Assembly: GCA_003524435.1 (NCBI GenBank)
Contig: DQHP01000127.1
Coordinates: 1 to 13,014, forward strand
DNA from: Microbacterium sp.
GTDB lineage: Bacteria; Actinomycetota; Actinomycetes; Actinomycetales; Microbacteriaceae
Length of the DNA stretch: 13,014 bases
Direction of reading: 5' to 3'
The position numbers and the translations under genes were made by a program. This document shows, piece by piece, positions 12,856-13,014 of this stretch (positions are counted from its first letter, which is position 1; the number at the start of each line of letters is the position of its first letter). Under the pieces are notes generated by a model that was not told where the DNA came from, did no database searches, and worked only from the letters and a program-made list of their open reading frames with translations.

Positions 12856-13014
12856 TCACAGAGCGCCCGCACCCGATTGCGCGGATGCTGCCTCGGCTGC
12901 GCCGCGTCCCCACCGAAACGGTGAGACCGTCCGGTCGCCTGGAACCCAGAACCGCCACGGAAAAGCATCGGTCCCGGCAACCCCTGCCACGCCGACCCGC
13001 GGGCCCGTCGCTAC
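12856..13014 (-). CDS. mpg: 3-methyladenine DNA glycosylase (MPG/AAG family), C-terminal end only
   Basis: The last 52 codons and TGA stop of a gene that enters from the right edge. The translation contains GPRVGVAGVAGTDAFPWRFW followed by VPGDRTVSPFR, the characteristic C-terminal block of the AAG/MPG family (GPRIGI...PWRF...S). These enzymes remove alkylated purines such as 3-methyladenine from DNA by cutting the glycosidic bond. The catalytic Glu and the intercalating Tyr lie in the missing part. A 17-residue Ala/Gly/Ser-rich tail follows the conserved block. Because no start codon is inside the window this gene is easily overlooked. The 329-residue protein gene starts 22 bases after it on the same strand. 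Confidence 0.85.
   Translation of the reverse strand, partial: VATGPRVGVAGVAGTDAFPWRFWVPGDRTVSPFRWGRGAAEAASAQSGAGAL

Noticed and set aside
1..13014. CRISPR arrays, insertion sequences, tRNA or rRNA genes
   Set aside because: No regularly spaced repeats, transposase-like frames, terminal inverted repeats or tRNA cloverleaf sequences were seen on reading both strands; a tRNAscan and ISfinder run would settle this.

Overview
The window is GC-rich, with densely packed, mostly leftward genes. Protein features point to a high-GC Gram-positive actinobacterium, most likely of the family Microbacteriaceae (Microbacterium-like). These features are a fused CopD/CtaG membrane protein, a large TspO-like protein, a short HU without the long lysine/alanine-rich tail of mycobacterial HU, and a compact rpmB-rpmG-rpsN cluster. 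The family assignment comes from recognising proteins; no database search was possible. I see no mobile element, CRISPR array, tRNA or rRNA. This looks like ordinary chromosome rather than an island.

Layout, left to right. 1-814 (minus): the N-terminal two thirds of a thiolase, cut by the window edge. 965-1516 (minus): dps, a ferritin-like DNA-protection protein. 1607-2428 (minus): a TspO/MBR-like membrane protein. 2460-3746 (minus): a lipoprotein with the serine beta-lactamase/DD-peptidase fold whose three active-site motifs are all changed. Divergent from it are 3846-4157 (plus, a stand-alone DUF2470 protein) and 4216-4863 (plus, a haem oxygenase with a DtxR/IdeR-type iron box over its promoter). 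4907-6298 (minus): a Pif1/Dda-type SF1B helicase. 6379-7437 (plus): a single-pass membrane protein of unknown function. 7440-9470 (minus): the CopD-CtaG fusion. 9562-9849 (minus): HU, followed by a strong terminator. 10034-10876 (minus): a two-pass DUF3592-like membrane protein. 10952-11666 (minus): rpmB-rpmG-rpsN, all in cysteine-poor, zinc-independent forms, followed by a strong terminator. 11844-12833 (minus): an unrecognised soluble protein. 12856-13014 (minus): the C-terminal end of a 3-methyladenine DNA glycosylase, cut by the window edge.

The left half has an iron/haem/tetrapyrrole theme: Dps (iron storage), a TspO-like protein (porphyrin binding in known members), DUF2470 and haem oxygenase. 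The only clear regulatory site for iron is in front of the haem oxygenase.

The most striking regulatory pattern is that seven genes have a TAnnnT hexamer exactly 6 or 7 bases before the start codon, and none of them has a well-spaced Shine-Dalgarno sequence. This is the layout of leaderless transcripts, and it helped fix several start codons. The thiolase, dps, hup, rpmB, rpsN and DUF3592 genes instead have good ribosome binding sites.

I did not find a convincing new multi-gene system. The observations most worth a second look are the inactivated serine-hydrolase lipoprotein, the leaderless architecture with an iron box embedded in it, an over-represented and strand-biased octamer, and the inverted repeats in the two divergent promoter regions.
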